Part shown: one piece after another, positions 1 through 7,238 of the stretch
Layout of the letters: every line of letters starts with the position of its first letter
How positions within the stretch are numbered: the first letter of the stretch is position 1
Assembly (NCBI RefSeq): GCF_005280195.1
Contig: NZ_SZPR01000010.1
Coordinates: 433,888 to 497,887, forward strand
Length of the DNA stretch: 64,000 nucleotides
Origin: Streptomyces galbus
GTDB taxonomy: Bacteria; Actinomycetota; Actinomycetes; Streptomycetales; Streptomycetaceae
Reading direction: 5' to 3'
The notes under the pieces: generated by a model
The model's database searches: none
Seen by the model: the letters and a program-made list of their open reading frames with translations, nothing else
Told to the model about the DNA's origin: nothing
Translations under genes and position numbers: made by a program

Positions 1-2
1 GC

Positions 3-1991
3 CCGCCCGAGCGCGAGGCGTACGCCCGGCTGCTGGACAAGCTCGCGGAGCTCTACCCCGCCGACGCGAACGCCGCGGCGCCGGCCACGTCCACCGCCCC
101 TGCCGCCCCTCCCGCCCCGGCGGAAGCGCAGACTCCGGCCACGGACCGGGCGCCCGAGCCCGCGGACACGACCGCGACGGCGCGCACCGCCAAGCCGTCG
201 TCGACGTCACGCCGCCCCGACACGAAGAAGGCGGCCCCGGCGGGCGGCACCGACCCACGGTTCGAGAACGGACCCCTCGCGGTCGTCGACGTCGAGGACG
301 GCAAGGTGCTGGCGTACTGCACGGGCGGCCTGGTCCTGGACGTACCCGCCAGGAGCGTCCCGGCCCTGGTCGACTGGACACTGCGCGAGGCGAGGCTCGG
401 GGCTCCGAAGCTCGCCGGGCCGGGCAAGGACGCCGATCCGCTGCTCGTGCTCACCGAGGCCGCCCTGGAGCGCTACGGCCTGCCCGTCACGCTCACGCAG
501 GACGAGAAGCACGCAGGGCGGCTCCCGGAGGGCCACAAGGTCGTCAAGCAGCTCGCCCGCGCGGAGTGGAAGCTGACCAAGCGCGGGTTCGGCCCGTGGG
601 CGCGGATCTACCGCCCCGCCACCGGTGCGGAACGGGCCTGCGTGCAGCTCTGCATCCCGTCGTGGAACGCGCTGGACCCCCGGCACTGGGGCGCGGCCGG
701 GCAGCTCCCGCCGGCCCGACTCGCCCGCGTCCTGGGCGTGTATGCCTCGCGCGTGATGACGCCGCGCGGCTCCACCGCCGTGACCGGCCTGGAGCTGATG
801 ACCGCCCTGCACCCGCCGACCCGGGCCTCCGAACCGGACGCCCACGGCAAGCGGCACTCCGAGCACAACCCCGGCTCGCTCGGCAAGGACGCCGTCGACC
901 CGATGAGCTGGCCGCCGTGCGAGGTCCCCGACGGCCACCCCGTCCTCAAGGACCTGCCCCGCTTCCACGTGCGCGGCCCCGGCGAGAAGCTGTTCGAGGA
1001 GGCGTACGACTGGGCACGGCCGATGACCGATGCCGAGTGCACCCTGCGGCACCTGGTCGGCATCGACGTCAACATGGCGTTCGCGGCAGGCGCGAACGGG
1101 CTGAACGTCGGCCTGGGTGAGGCGACGCACGTCCGGGCCCCCGCGTTCGACCCGAAGCTGCCCGGCTCCTGGCTGGTCGACCTCTCGCACGTCGACCTGT
1201 CGAAGGTGAAGGCCGGCAAGGACAGGTGGGTGGAGCTGGACGGCAGCCTGCTGCCCTCCCCGTTCACGCCGAAGGGCGAGCACCCGACCGGCCCGGCCTG
1301 GTACGCGACGCCCACCGTCGCCTACGCGGCGGAGCTCGGCTACGAGGTGCACCCGACCGAGGCGTGGGTCCGCTACGACAGCGGCCGCTACCTGGACGCC
1401 TGGTACAACCGCCTCCGGGACGCCTACCTGGCCACGATGGCCGACCTCGGCGTGCACGCGGACCTGCCGCCGGCCGACTTCCTCGCCGCGATGCAGGGCT
1501 ACCAGGACCGTGACCCGGACCTGGCGATCGTCGTCGCGGCGATCAAGGCGACGGTGAAGGGCGGCCTGGGCAAGCTGCGCGAGCGTCCCCGCGGCGGGGG
1601 CTGGCGGCCCGGCGAGCCGTGGCGGGCACTGTCCCGGCCGACGTGGCGGCCGGACATCCGCGCGGCCGTCATCTCCCGCACCCGCGTCAACCTGCACCGC
1701 AAGATCGTCAAGCATGCGGCGTTCACCGGGCAGTACCCCGTCGCGATCCTGTCCGACTGCGTCGTCTACGCCTCCGACGGGCCCTCGCCGCTGGACTTCC
1801 TGCCCTACCGGGACGGCAAGCCGCTGCTCGGCGGCTTCAAGCTCGGCGTCAACCCCGGCCTGGTCAAGCACGAGGGGACCCAGTCCGTGCTGTGGGGCGA
1901 GGAGGTCCGCGAGCGCTTCGACGCCCCGGACCTCAACCTCGCCCGGTACATCAAGGACGGCACCGTCACCGACCTCGACAACGGCGAGTAG
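3..1991 (+). CDS. tap: Telomere-associated protein Tap, 5' end outside window
   Basis: The reading frame is open from the window edge, giving 662 visible residues; family members are about 740 residues, so roughly the first 80 (where the DNA-binding region is expected) are missing. Tap binds the 3' overhang of linear Streptomyces replicons and recruits the terminal protein Tpg for end patching. The visible start is Pro/Ala-rich (about residues 20-75), a likely linker; the remainder, including the conserved-looking GIDVNMAFAAG stretch, is globular. Identity rests on the overall Tap-like sequence and on tpg following 12 bases downstream. Tap-tpg pairs usually lie near ends of linear chromosomes or on linear plasmids, so this position beside core-like genes is notable. 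The name is shared with an unrelated peptidase gene later in this window. Confidence 0.88.
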   Translation, partial: PPEREAYARLLDKLAELYPADANAAAPATSTAPAAPPAPAEAQTPATDRAPEPADTTATARTAKPSSTSRRPDTKKAAPAGGTDPRFENGPLAVVDVEDGKVLAYCTGGLVLDVPARSVPALVDWTLREARLGAPKLAGPGKDADPLLVLTEAALERYGLPVTLTQDEKHAGRLPEGHKVVKQLARAEWKLTKRGFGPWARIYRPATGAERACVQLCIPSWNALDPRHWGAAGQLPPARLARVLGVYASRVMTPRGSTAVTGLELMTALHPPTRASEPDAHGKRHSEHNPGSLGKDAVDPMSWPPCEVPDGHPVLKDLPRFHVRGPGEKLFEEAYDWARPMTDAECTLRHLVGIDVNMAFAAGANGLNVGLGEATHVRAPAFDPKLPGSWLVDLSHVDLSKVKAGKDRWVELDGSLLPSPFTPKGEHPTGPAWYATPTVAYAAELGYEVHPTEAWVRYDSGRYLDAWYNRLRDAYLATMADLGVHADLPPADFLAAMQGYQDRDPDLAIVVAAIKATVKGGLGKLRERPRGGGWRPGEPWRALSRPTWRPDIRAAVISRTRVNLHRKIVKHAAFTGQYPVAILSDCVVYASDGPSPLDFLPYRDGKPLLGGFKLGVNPGLVKHEGTQSVLWGEEVRERFDAPDLNLARYIKDGTVTDLDNGE

Positions 1992-2003
1992 GGGCAGGGC
2001 ACG

Positions 2004-2561
2004 ATGAGCCTGTTCGGGGAGGGCCTGGACACCGCGGTGCAGAAGGCGTTCACCCGCCCCGCGCCCAAGAGCGCGGGCGCGCAGATGCGCTACCTGGTCA
2101 GGCAGCTCAAGGGCACGAAGGCGGTCGCCCAGCTGCTGCGGATCTCCCAGCGCACCGTCGAGCGGTACGTGAAGGACCAGATCAAGAAGCCGCGGCCCGA
2201 CCTCGCCGCGCGCCTGGAGCGCGAGGTGACGAAGCGCTGGCAGCCCCGGATCCGGGCCAGGGCCAGGCAGCAGGCGGCCACCACCGGCGGCATCGTCATC
2301 GACACCCGGGCCCGCCTCGGCTACACGGCGCCGATCGGGTCGACGGACCAGGACCGCGTCCGGCACCTGACCGTCGCCCTGCCGCCCGTCCACGCCGCCC
2401 GCCTCTTCGACGCACAGGAGGCCGGCGCCACCGACCAGCAGCTCCAGCAGATCGCGGCCGAGGCCCTCAAGGAGGTCTACTTCCAGGACGGCGGCCGCCG
2501 CGCCGGCAGCCTGGAGGAGGTCCGGTTCACGGACATCGAGCACCTCGAGTTCGAGCTGTAG
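2004..2561 (+). CDS. tpg: Telomere terminal protein Tpg
   Basis: This 185-residue protein matches the usual Tpg length of about 184. Tpg is covalently attached to the 5' ends of linear Streptomyces replicons and primes synthesis that fills the terminal gap. A helix-turn-helix-like stretch lies near residues 40-58 (AVAQLLRISQRTVERY). The Thr described as the deoxynucleotidylation site in S. coelicolor Tpg is Thr114, and Thr is present here at 114 in the sequence IGST. The start follows the tap stop by 12 bases, and its ribosome-binding purines (GGGGCAGGG) begin at the end of the tap stop codon, so the two genes are co-transcribed. The key residue and full length suggest an intact protein. Confidence 0.92.
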   Translation: MSLFGEGLDTAVQKAFTRPAPKSAGAQMRYLVRQLKGTKAVAQLLRISQRTVERYVKDQIKKPRPDLAARLEREVTKRWQPRIRARARQQAATTGGIVIDTRARLGYTAPIGSTDQDRVRHLTVALPPVHAARLFDAQEAGATDQQLQQIAAEALKEVYFQDGGRRAGSLEEVRFTDIEHLEFEL

Positions 2562-2646
2562 CAGCGACGCGGGGGTTGTCGCGGATCCGTTTCGCCTTGC
2601 CGGAGTCCGGTGGTGTCAGCGCATACAGCGTGCCGTCGTGGACGAG
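2562..2646 (-). pseudogene. Remnant of a PPOX-class F420/FMN-dependent oxidoreductase gene
   Basis: On the minus strand about 28 codons read LVHDGTLYALTPPDSGK followed by AKRIRDNPRV. This resembles the second conserved block of pyridoxamine-phosphate-oxidase-like F420/FMN enzymes (pattern DGxLYxxT-x-DSGKxKRIR-NPRV). No matching N-terminal start lies upstream in frame, and the similarity stops at the tpg stop codon. What is left is therefore an internal fragment cut on both sides. The family call is from memory of the motif; the inference is that the junction that brought in tap-tpg destroyed the gene. Confidence 0.5.
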
Positions 2647-2757
2647 TCTCGAACCCGGACGAGCGCTGCGGTGACGGAGCCGGTGACGGGGACGGGCGGC
2701 GGACGCGACGGCGGCGAGGGGTGCGCCGGGGCGGCGCCCGGGGCCGGCGCCCGGCCG

Positions 2758-3147
2758 TCAGGTCCGCGGCGAGCGCTCCCGTTCCGCCGACCCCCACGGC
2801 CGGTACGGCCGGCGTACCAGGGCGCGGCCCAGGGGCGGGTGGTGGGCGGCGAGGACCGTGCTGAGGGTCGTGCGGGTCGGTTCGGGCAGGGCTTGGCTCT
2901 CCGCCCAGCGCACCACCTGGGCCGCGACCACCCGCAACTTGGTGTTGGTGCGCTGGGAGACCTCCCGCAGGATCTCCCAGCCCTGCTCGGGGCGCAGCCC
3001 GCTCACCGCGATGATCACGCCGATCGCCTGGTCCACCAGGGCGTGCGAGGCCACGGCCCGGCGGAGCTGGTCGACTTCCTCCTGCAGGGCGGCGATCCTG
3101 CCGACCAGGTCGTGCTGTCCGGTCATCTCCGGCCGTTCGTCTCCCAT
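2758..3147 (-). CDS. ANTAR-domain RNA-binding antiterminator-like protein
   Basis: The 129-residue product has a short coiled region (residues about 15-32, IAALQEEVDQLRRAV) followed by an ANTAR domain with the typical VDQAIGVIIAVSGLRPEQGWEIL pattern split over residues 40-62. ANTAR domains bind paired hexaloop hairpins in RNA and prevent termination. There is no receiver or GAF domain, so this is a stand-alone effector. An upstream extension is open, but the ATG chosen has a GGGAAGG site 9 bases ahead, and the extension is Arg/Pro/Gly-rich like non-coding frames. An internal ATG at 3126 is an alternative. It is divergent from an AraC regulator across 220 bases; its RNA targets are unknown. 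Confidence 0.75.
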   Translation of the reverse strand: MGDERPEMTGQHDLVGRIAALQEEVDQLRRAVASHALVDQAIGVIIAVSGLRPEQGWEILREVSQRTNTKLRVVAAQVVRWAESQALPEPTRTTLSTVLAAHHPPLGRALVRRPYRPWGSAERERSPRT

Positions 3148-3310
3148 CGGTGCCTTCCCGTCACCCGCGCCCCGGCGCCCCCGGCCCGGCGCGGCACGTG
3201 CCTCCCGTTCCACCTTGCGCAGCGCGCGGCCGTGCGGCCAGCCGCCGGACGAACGATCCGGGCCATACCGGTACGGAAAACGAAAGGGCACGACCGGCAC
3301 ACGGGAAACG

Positions 3311-3318
3311 GGGTACCC
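3311..3318. promoter_or_regulatory. GGGTACCC palindrome, candidate sigma-B-type -10 element
   Basis: GGGTAC matches the -10 half of stress sigma factor (SigB-family) promoters of Streptomyces. It lies 50 bases upstream of the AraC start and, because it is palindromic, could also serve the ANTAR gene on the other strand. No convincing GTTT-type -35 is seen at 14-16 bases, so the call is weak on its own. Confidence 0.3.
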
Positions 3319-3367
3319 GGGAGGGGACCCGGCGTGACGGCCGTCCGGGCGGGGAGACAAGGGCACC

Positions 3368-4324
3368 GTGCAGACCCTCACGTTCGACAGCGACGACCTG
3401 GACCTGACCGAGGACTTCCTCAGCCGCGCCTACGCCAGGATGCGCATCGGCGGCAGCCCCGCCGGCAGCCGGGCCCGCGTCCGGCGCAGCGCCACGCCGT
3501 CGCTGAGCGTGGACGAGCTGGCCCTCGACTTCGACATGAGCTACGCGGTCACCCCGCTGGGCCGGATCTGTCTGTGCGTCGTCCACGAGGGGACCATCGA
3601 GGACCACGTCTACCCGGGCGTCCAGGACTCCTTCGGCCCCGGCGACGTGGTGTCCTTCGCCCCGCCGGACCAGGCGTACGCGGGGCTGGTGCGCGCCGCC
3701 CGCTACAACATCACGATGTTGGACCCGGCCCTGCTCGACCAGGTCGCCACGACCGCGCCGGCGTCGCGCCCCGGTCCCGTCCGGCTGACCGGGCACCGGC
3801 CGCACTCCCCGGCGGCGGCCGACCGGCTGCGCGGCGCGATCACCTACCTGCGCGACCACGTCCTGGCCGACCCGGACCTCGCCGACCAGCCGCTGGTGGC
3901 CTCCACCGCCGCCCAGCATCTGGCCGCGACCGTGCTGGCCACCTTCCCCAACAGCGCGCTCACCGACCCGACGGGCTCCGACCGCGCCGACGCCCACCCG
4001 GCCGCGCTGCGCCGCGCCCTCGCCTACATCGACGACCACGCCGACGAGCCCGTGACCGTCGCGGAGATCGCCGGGGCCGCGCACATCACGGTGCGCGCGC
4101 TGCAGTACGCCTTCCGCCGGCACCTGGACACCACTCCGCTGGCCCATCTGCGCCGGGTGCGGCTCGCGCACGCCCACCACGAGCTGCTCGCGGGCGACCC
4201 CCGCGACGGCACCACGGTCACGCAGGTCGCCGCACGCTGGGGTTTCGCCCACCCGGGCCGCTTCGCCGCGCTCTACCGCGCCGCCTACGGCCGCTCCCCG
4301 CACCGGACGCTGGTCGAACCCTGA
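3368..4324 (+). CDS. AraC-family transcriptional regulator
   Basis: The 318-residue protein has an N-terminal AraC-binding-like beta domain (about residues 30-145) and a C-terminal pair of helix-turn-helix motifs (about 215-318). The second half contains the diagnostic VAARWGFAHPGRFAALYR and YGRSPHRTL motifs. This AraC_binding_2 architecture is common in actinobacteria; ligand and targets cannot be read from the sequence. The GTG start has AAGGG about 8 bases upstream. It is divergent from the ANTAR gene and is followed after 80 bases by a small acidic gene with its own candidate promoter. Confidence 0.85.
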   Translation: MQTLTFDSDDLDLTEDFLSRAYARMRIGGSPAGSRARVRRSATPSLSVDELALDFDMSYAVTPLGRICLCVVHEGTIEDHVYPGVQDSFGPGDVVSFAPPDQAYAGLVRAARYNITMLDPALLDQVATTAPASRPGPVRLTGHRPHSPAAADRLRGAITYLRDHVLADPDLADQPLVASTAAQHLAATVLATFPNSALTDPTGSDRADAHPAALRRALAYIDDHADEPVTVAEIAGAAHITVRALQYAFRRHLDTTPLAHLRRVRLAHAHHELLAGDPRDGTTVTQVAARWGFAHPGRFAALYRAAYGRSPHRTLVEP

Positions 4325-4361
4325 CCCACCGCCCGAAGACGCGTACGACCTGGGGCGGCGG

Positions 4362-4369
4362 GGGTACCC
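4362..4369 (+). promoter_or_regulatory. GGGTACCC, candidate sigma-B-type -10 for the small acidic gene
   Basis: GGGTAC lies 38 bases before the start of the small acidic gene. A GTAC tetramer at 4343-4346 leaves a 15-base spacer, an imperfect fit to GTTT-N14-16-GGGTAT. This is the second of three such palindromes within 2.2 kb. Confidence 0.35.
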
Positions 4370-4405
4370 GGTGCCCGTCCGTCCCGCACAGCGAAAGGCA
4401 GCACC

Positions 4406-4534
4406 ATGACCGAGTCCACCCCGTCGCAGGCCGAGGGCGAGCGCGAGCCCGACGACGTGCCCACCGAGCCCGACCACTCGACCCCCTCGCAGGCGGAGGG
4501 CGAGCGCGAGCCCGACGAGGGCGAGGAGGCGTGA
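4406..4534 (+). CDS. Small acidic repeat protein (42 residues), function unknown
   Basis: The predicted product is 42 residues with a very high Glu/Asp content. It contains two copies of the 13-residue motif STPSQAEGEREPD (residues 4-16 and 25-37). There is no signal peptide or membrane segment, and the composition suggests an intrinsically disordered protein. The ATG is preceded by GCGAAAGGCAGCACC, giving an AAAGG ribosome site at normal distance. A candidate stress promoter lies just upstream, and a strong palindromic terminator follows. The last 25 bases of the reading frame are tandemly duplicated past the stop. I do not recognise a family. Confidence 0.55.
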   Translation: MTESTPSQAEGEREPDDVPTEPDHSTPSQAEGEREPDEGEEA

Positions 4535-4557
4535 GCCCGACGAGGGCGAGGAGGCGT
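4508..4557 (+). repeat. 25-bp perfect tandem duplication across a stop codon
   Basis: Two identical 25-base units (4508-4532 and 4533-4557, starting GAGCCCGACGAGGGCG) lie head to tail. The first encodes the C-terminus of the acidic protein; the second repeats it and ends with the same bases. The TGA falls across the unit junction, so the duplicate is untranslated. Confidence 0.9.
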
Positions 4558-4618
4558 GAGCCGGCGCAGGCTCCGGCGCGACTGACGCGCCGCTGAGCAC
4601 CCGCTCGAGCCGCCGACA

Positions 4619-4634
4619 GGGCCCCTAGGGGCCC
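4619..4634. terminator. Palindromic terminator GGGCCCCTAGGGGCCC
   Basis: A perfect 16-base palindrome lies between the convergent small acidic gene and the 165-residue gene, so it can terminate both directions. There is no T-run, which is usual in Streptomyces. Confidence 0.5.
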
Positions 4635-4641
4635 GCCCCGC

Positions 4642-5139
4642 TCACACGCTGCTCAGGAGCTGCGGCGAGTGCTCCTTGAGCAGCGTGTTCGTCCAGCGGA
4701 TCTGCCGCAGCGTCCGCGGGTGGCACTCGCTCGCCAGCGTCAGCAGGTCCTCGTCACGGGTCGCCTGGGCCGCCTGCGCGAGCATCCCCCAGTGCAGGGA
4801 GTTGCGCGTCGCGGCCAGGTGCAGGTCGCACAGGTCCTGCAGGAGCAGCAGTCCGTTCTCCGGCCGTCGGCCCAGCGCCCCGGCCGTCTTCTCGCGCAGC
4901 GCGGCGAGGACGCCGGGCGCCGGGTCGCCGGGCGGGCCGGACAGGCCCATGCCCCGTCCGCGGCCGCTGTCGGCGAGGCGGGAGCAGTGTTCGTGGGACC
5001 AGCGCGCGACGTCCATGGCGCCGTGGTGGAACTCGTGCTCGGTGCGGTGCCGCCCGGCCGCCGCCAGCAGGTTCCGCTCCAGTGAGCGTTCGCCGTCGTG
5101 CAGGGTGCGCAGCGTGAGCGTGATGCCCGTGGACGTCAT
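4642..5139 (-). CDS. Conserved-type hypothetical, His/Glu-rich helical protein
   Basis: This 165-residue cytoplasmic protein has no signal or membrane segment. It is strongly helical with several His-Glu clusters (RTEHEFHHGAMD, WSHEHC near residues 32-52), which recall four-helix metal-binding or ferritin-like folds, but no complete di-iron motif can be drawn. The ATG has a strong GAGGAGGGG site about 9 bases upstream. An upstream minus-strand frame ends in an ATGA overlap with this start, which could mean a coupled upstream gene, but its composition is not convincing. A third GGGTACCC palindrome lies about 320 bases upstream. Confidence 0.6.
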   Translation of the reverse strand: MTSTGITLTLRTLHDGERSLERNLLAAAGRHRTEHEFHHGAMDVARWSHEHCSRLADSGRGRGMGLSGPPGDPAPGVLAALREKTAGALGRRPENGLLLLQDLCDLHLAATRNSLHWGMLAQAAQATRDEDLLTLASECHPRTLRQIRWTNTLLKEHSPQLLSSV

Positions 5140-5244
5140 AGGGGGTTCCCCTCCTCGGTGCGGGCGCCGTGCCGCGCGCCCGCGCCGCGCGGAGCGACGA
5201 AGGCGACGCGGGCGGCGCCCGACGTGAACGGCTGTCGTCTTGAG

Positions 5245-5275
5245 ACGGGGTCCCCGTCCACGACGGGGACCCCGT
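5245..5275. terminator. Perfect 14-bp inverted repeat with CAC loop
   Basis: Arms ACGGGGTCCCCGTC and GACGGGGACCCCGT flank a 3-base loop. It is a very stable hairpin, but no gene ends next to it, so it may terminate a short untranslated transcript or attenuate the minus-strand leader of the 165-residue gene. Confidence 0.45.
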
Positions 5276-5460
5276 AGGTGACCGCGCCCCCGTCACCGCC
5301 CCGGCCACCTGCCCCGCGGGGCGGTCGCCGTCGGCGTCCCGCACCCCCGCGCGCGCAGGCCGCACCGGCGGTGCGCCCGCTCCGGGGGCGTGGGGCCCCC
5401 CTGTTCCGATCAGCCACGTAGGCCACCGTTCCACCTCCGTCGGACGGTCGTGTCGCGCCC

Positions 5461-5468
5461 GGGTACCC
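5461..5468. promoter_or_regulatory. Third GGGTACCC palindrome
   Basis: It sits in the 516-base gap, 322 bases upstream of the minus-strand 165-residue gene and 188 bases before the glycosidase. It matches the -10 core GGGTAC of sigma-B-family promoters; no clear -35 is seen. Confidence 0.25.
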
Positions 5469-5655
5469 CGCTGGGCGGATCCCGCGCGTGACGGCCCCGA
5501 CCCGAAGCTCCCTCCCCCGTACGGATGACCCGCCCTGGACCCGAACGCCCCGGTGACACGTGCCTTTCCTCACCCGTTCTCGTGGAGTTCGCGCCTGTCC
5601 CGTACGGGCCGCCCCCGGTGCCGTGAGATGGTGTGGCGACTCGTGAGGGGGCTTC

Positions 5656-6912
5656 GTGACACTGCGTCAAACGTCGCTCGGGACAGGGCGGGACAGGATG
5701 ATCCGCACCGCCAGGAGATCCGTCACCGTCCTCACCGCGCTCGGCACCCTGGCCGGCGCCGCCCTCGTCGGGGCGACCCCGGCGGGCGCCACGCCGCAGT
5801 GGACCGGCGTCGCCCCGGGGGTGACGTACCGCCAGTACGACGTGCCCGCGGCGGCCGGCGTGGCCCATGTGCACCTGCTGCGCGCCGACCTGAGCGACGC
5901 TCACGTGCGGCTCGGGCTGCTGCGGCCCGGGGCGGTGGCGGCCCGGGACACCGTGTCGCACATGGCGGGCCGTCAGAAGGCGGTCGCCGGCGTCAACGGG
6001 GATTTCTTCAACATCAGCGAGGCCCAGCACCCCGGGGTCCCGCCGACCGGGGCCAGTGTGGGTCCGGCGATCGCGGACGGCCGGATCCTGAAGGGCGCGG
6101 TGCCGGACGCCCAGCGGTTCGGGCCCGCCCTGCCGCCGGGCACCCACACGACGGCCGTGCTCGGCGTGGGCGCGGACGGCCGGGCGCACCTGGACGACCT
6201 GACCCTGAGCGGCTCGGTGGTCGCCGCAGGGCAGCGGCTGCCGCTCGGCGGGCTCAACCAGTACGCGCTGCCCGAGAACGGCGTCGGCGCCTACACGCCG
6301 GCCTGGGGCAGCGCCTCGCGGGTGCGGGCCACCTGCGGCTCCGACACCGAGCGGGCCGCCCCGTGCAGCGCCGACACCTACGAGGTGACCGTCCGTCACG
6401 GCCGGGTGGTGTCGGCCTCCGCCCGCCCGGGCAGCGGCGCCATCGCCGCCGGCACGACGGTCCTGGTCGGCCGGGAGGCGGGCGCCCGGCGGCTGCGCGC
6501 CCTGGCCGGGGGCGCCCGGGTGTCGCTGCGGTACGCGCTCACGTCGGCCCGGCGGGCCGTCTACCGGTTCGCCCTCGGCGGCTACCCGGTGCTGTCCGGC
6601 GGGCAGCCGCTGCCGGGCCTGGACACGCGGGCCTCGGCGGTGCGCACGGCCGTCGGTCTCGCCGACGACGGCCGGACGGTGTACCTGGTGGCGCTGGACG
6701 GCGCCCCGTCCTACCGCAGGGGTCTGACGATCGCCGAGGTGGCGCGCCTGCTGGCGGGGCTGGGCGCGACCGAGGGGTTCAGCCTCGACGGGGGCGGTTC
6801 CTCGACGCTGGTGGCCCGGCCGTCGGGGGCGGCGCCGGTGACCGTGCGCAACCACCCCTCGGACGGCTCGGAGCGTCCCGTGGCCAACGGCATCGGGGTG
6901 TTCACCCGGTGA
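5656..6912 (+). CDS. Secreted phosphodiester glycosidase family protein (NAGPA domain)
   Basis: The 418-residue protein begins with a signal peptide (basic IRTARRS then VTVLTALGTLAGAALVGATPAGA, cleaved around residue 45). The remainder is an NAGPA/DUF2233 domain, recognised by VNGDFFN (about residues 113-119) and the C-terminal FSLDGGGSSTL and NGIGVF motifs. The family includes GlcNAc-1-phosphodiester alpha-N-acetylglucosaminidase; in bacteria the substrate is probably a cell-wall or polysaccharide phosphodiester, but that is inference. The GTG start has GAGGGGG 6 bases upstream; an ATG at 5698 would shorten the n-region. It is convergent with a tiny membrane-protein gene 12 bases away. Confidence 0.85.
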   Translation: MTLRQTSLGTGRDRMIRTARRSVTVLTALGTLAGAALVGATPAGATPQWTGVAPGVTYRQYDVPAAAGVAHVHLLRADLSDAHVRLGLLRPGAVAARDTVSHMAGRQKAVAGVNGDFFNISEAQHPGVPPTGASVGPAIADGRILKGAVPDAQRFGPALPPGTHTTAVLGVGADGRAHLDDLTLSGSVVAAGQRLPLGGLNQYALPENGVGAYTPAWGSASRVRATCGSDTERAAPCSADTYEVTVRHGRVVSASARPGSGAIAAGTTVLVGREAGARRLRALAGGARVSLRYALTSARRAVYRFALGGYPVLSGGQPLPGLDTRASAVRTAVGLADDGRTVYLVALDGAPSYRRGLTIAEVARLLAGLGATEGFSLDGGGSSTLVARPSGAAPVTVRNHPSDGSERPVANGIGVFTR

Positions 6913-6924
6913 CCGCCGGCGGTC
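6911..6924. terminator. Palindrome GACCGCCGGCGGTC between convergent genes
   Basis: A perfect 14-base palindrome overlaps the glycosidase stop codon and fills the gap to the opposing gene's stop, so it probably serves both. Confidence 0.4.
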
Positions 6925-7119
6925 TCACGGCCGGATGCCGCTGACGATGTCGGCGGTCGCCATGAGGCCGCTGGAGATGGTCGGCGCCATGCTCGTGCCC
7001 GCCAGGAAGAAGCCGAGCAGCAGGCAGACCACCGCGTGCGACATCTTCAGCCCGCCGCTGCGTACGAAGATCACCGCCAGGATCAGCAGCAACAGCACGG
7101 CGGAAATCGTTACGGCCAT
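6925..7119 (-). CDS. Small membrane protein (64 residues), unknown
   Basis: The product has two hydrophobic segments, AVTISAVLLLLILAVIFV (about residues 2-19) and HAVVCLLLGFFLAG (about 27-40), separated by a short basic loop RSGGLK, followed by a polar tail. Two start codons are possible: GTG at 7125 abuts GGAGGAGG with no spacing, whereas ATG at 7119 sits 6 bases after it, so the ATG is chosen. Similar tiny two-pass proteins occur widely in Streptomyces without assigned function. It forms a single-gene unit convergent with the secreted glycosidase. Confidence 0.65.
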   Translation of the reverse strand: MAVTISAVLLLLILAVIFVRSGGLKMSHAVVCLLLGFFLAGTSMAPTISSGLMATADIVSGIRP

Positions 7120-7238
7120 CGTCACCCTCCTCCGCCACGCGTCCGGTTCGCGGCGTTCGGCCGCAAGTGTGGCGTAGCGGAGGGTTCGTCAGGGCGGCGT
7201 GGCCGTCGTCCGAACGGGTGGTGTCCGTGGGCGGACCG

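Larger units (their letters stand above)
5140..5655. other. 516-base gap with hairpin and candidate promoter
   Basis: No confident gene is seen. The stretch holds a perfect 14-bp hairpin (5245-5275), a GGGTACCC palindrome (5461-5468) and a minus-strand open frame (5136-5573) whose stop overlaps the next ATG. The frame is Arg/Gly-rich with rare codons TCA, AGA, CGA and CTA near its end. A small RNA or leader ending at the hairpin is possible. Confidence 0.4.

Noticed and set aside
207..2543. A 778-codon open frame on the strand opposite tap and tpg
   Set aside because: It mirrors the third-position GC bias of the real genes, has no ribosome site and an implausible composition.
2646..2675. T-loop-like GGGTTCGAGAC on the minus strand, a possible tRNA 3' end and attachment site for the tap-tpg segment
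   Set aside because: The flanking bases do not make a proper T stem, no acceptor or anticodon arm can be drawn, and no matching second copy is seen in the window.
5136..5573. A 145-codon minus-strand frame ending in ATGA at the 165-residue gene start
   Set aside because: Arg/Gly-rich, contains rare codons and a perfect hairpin; kept only as a possibility in the gap description.
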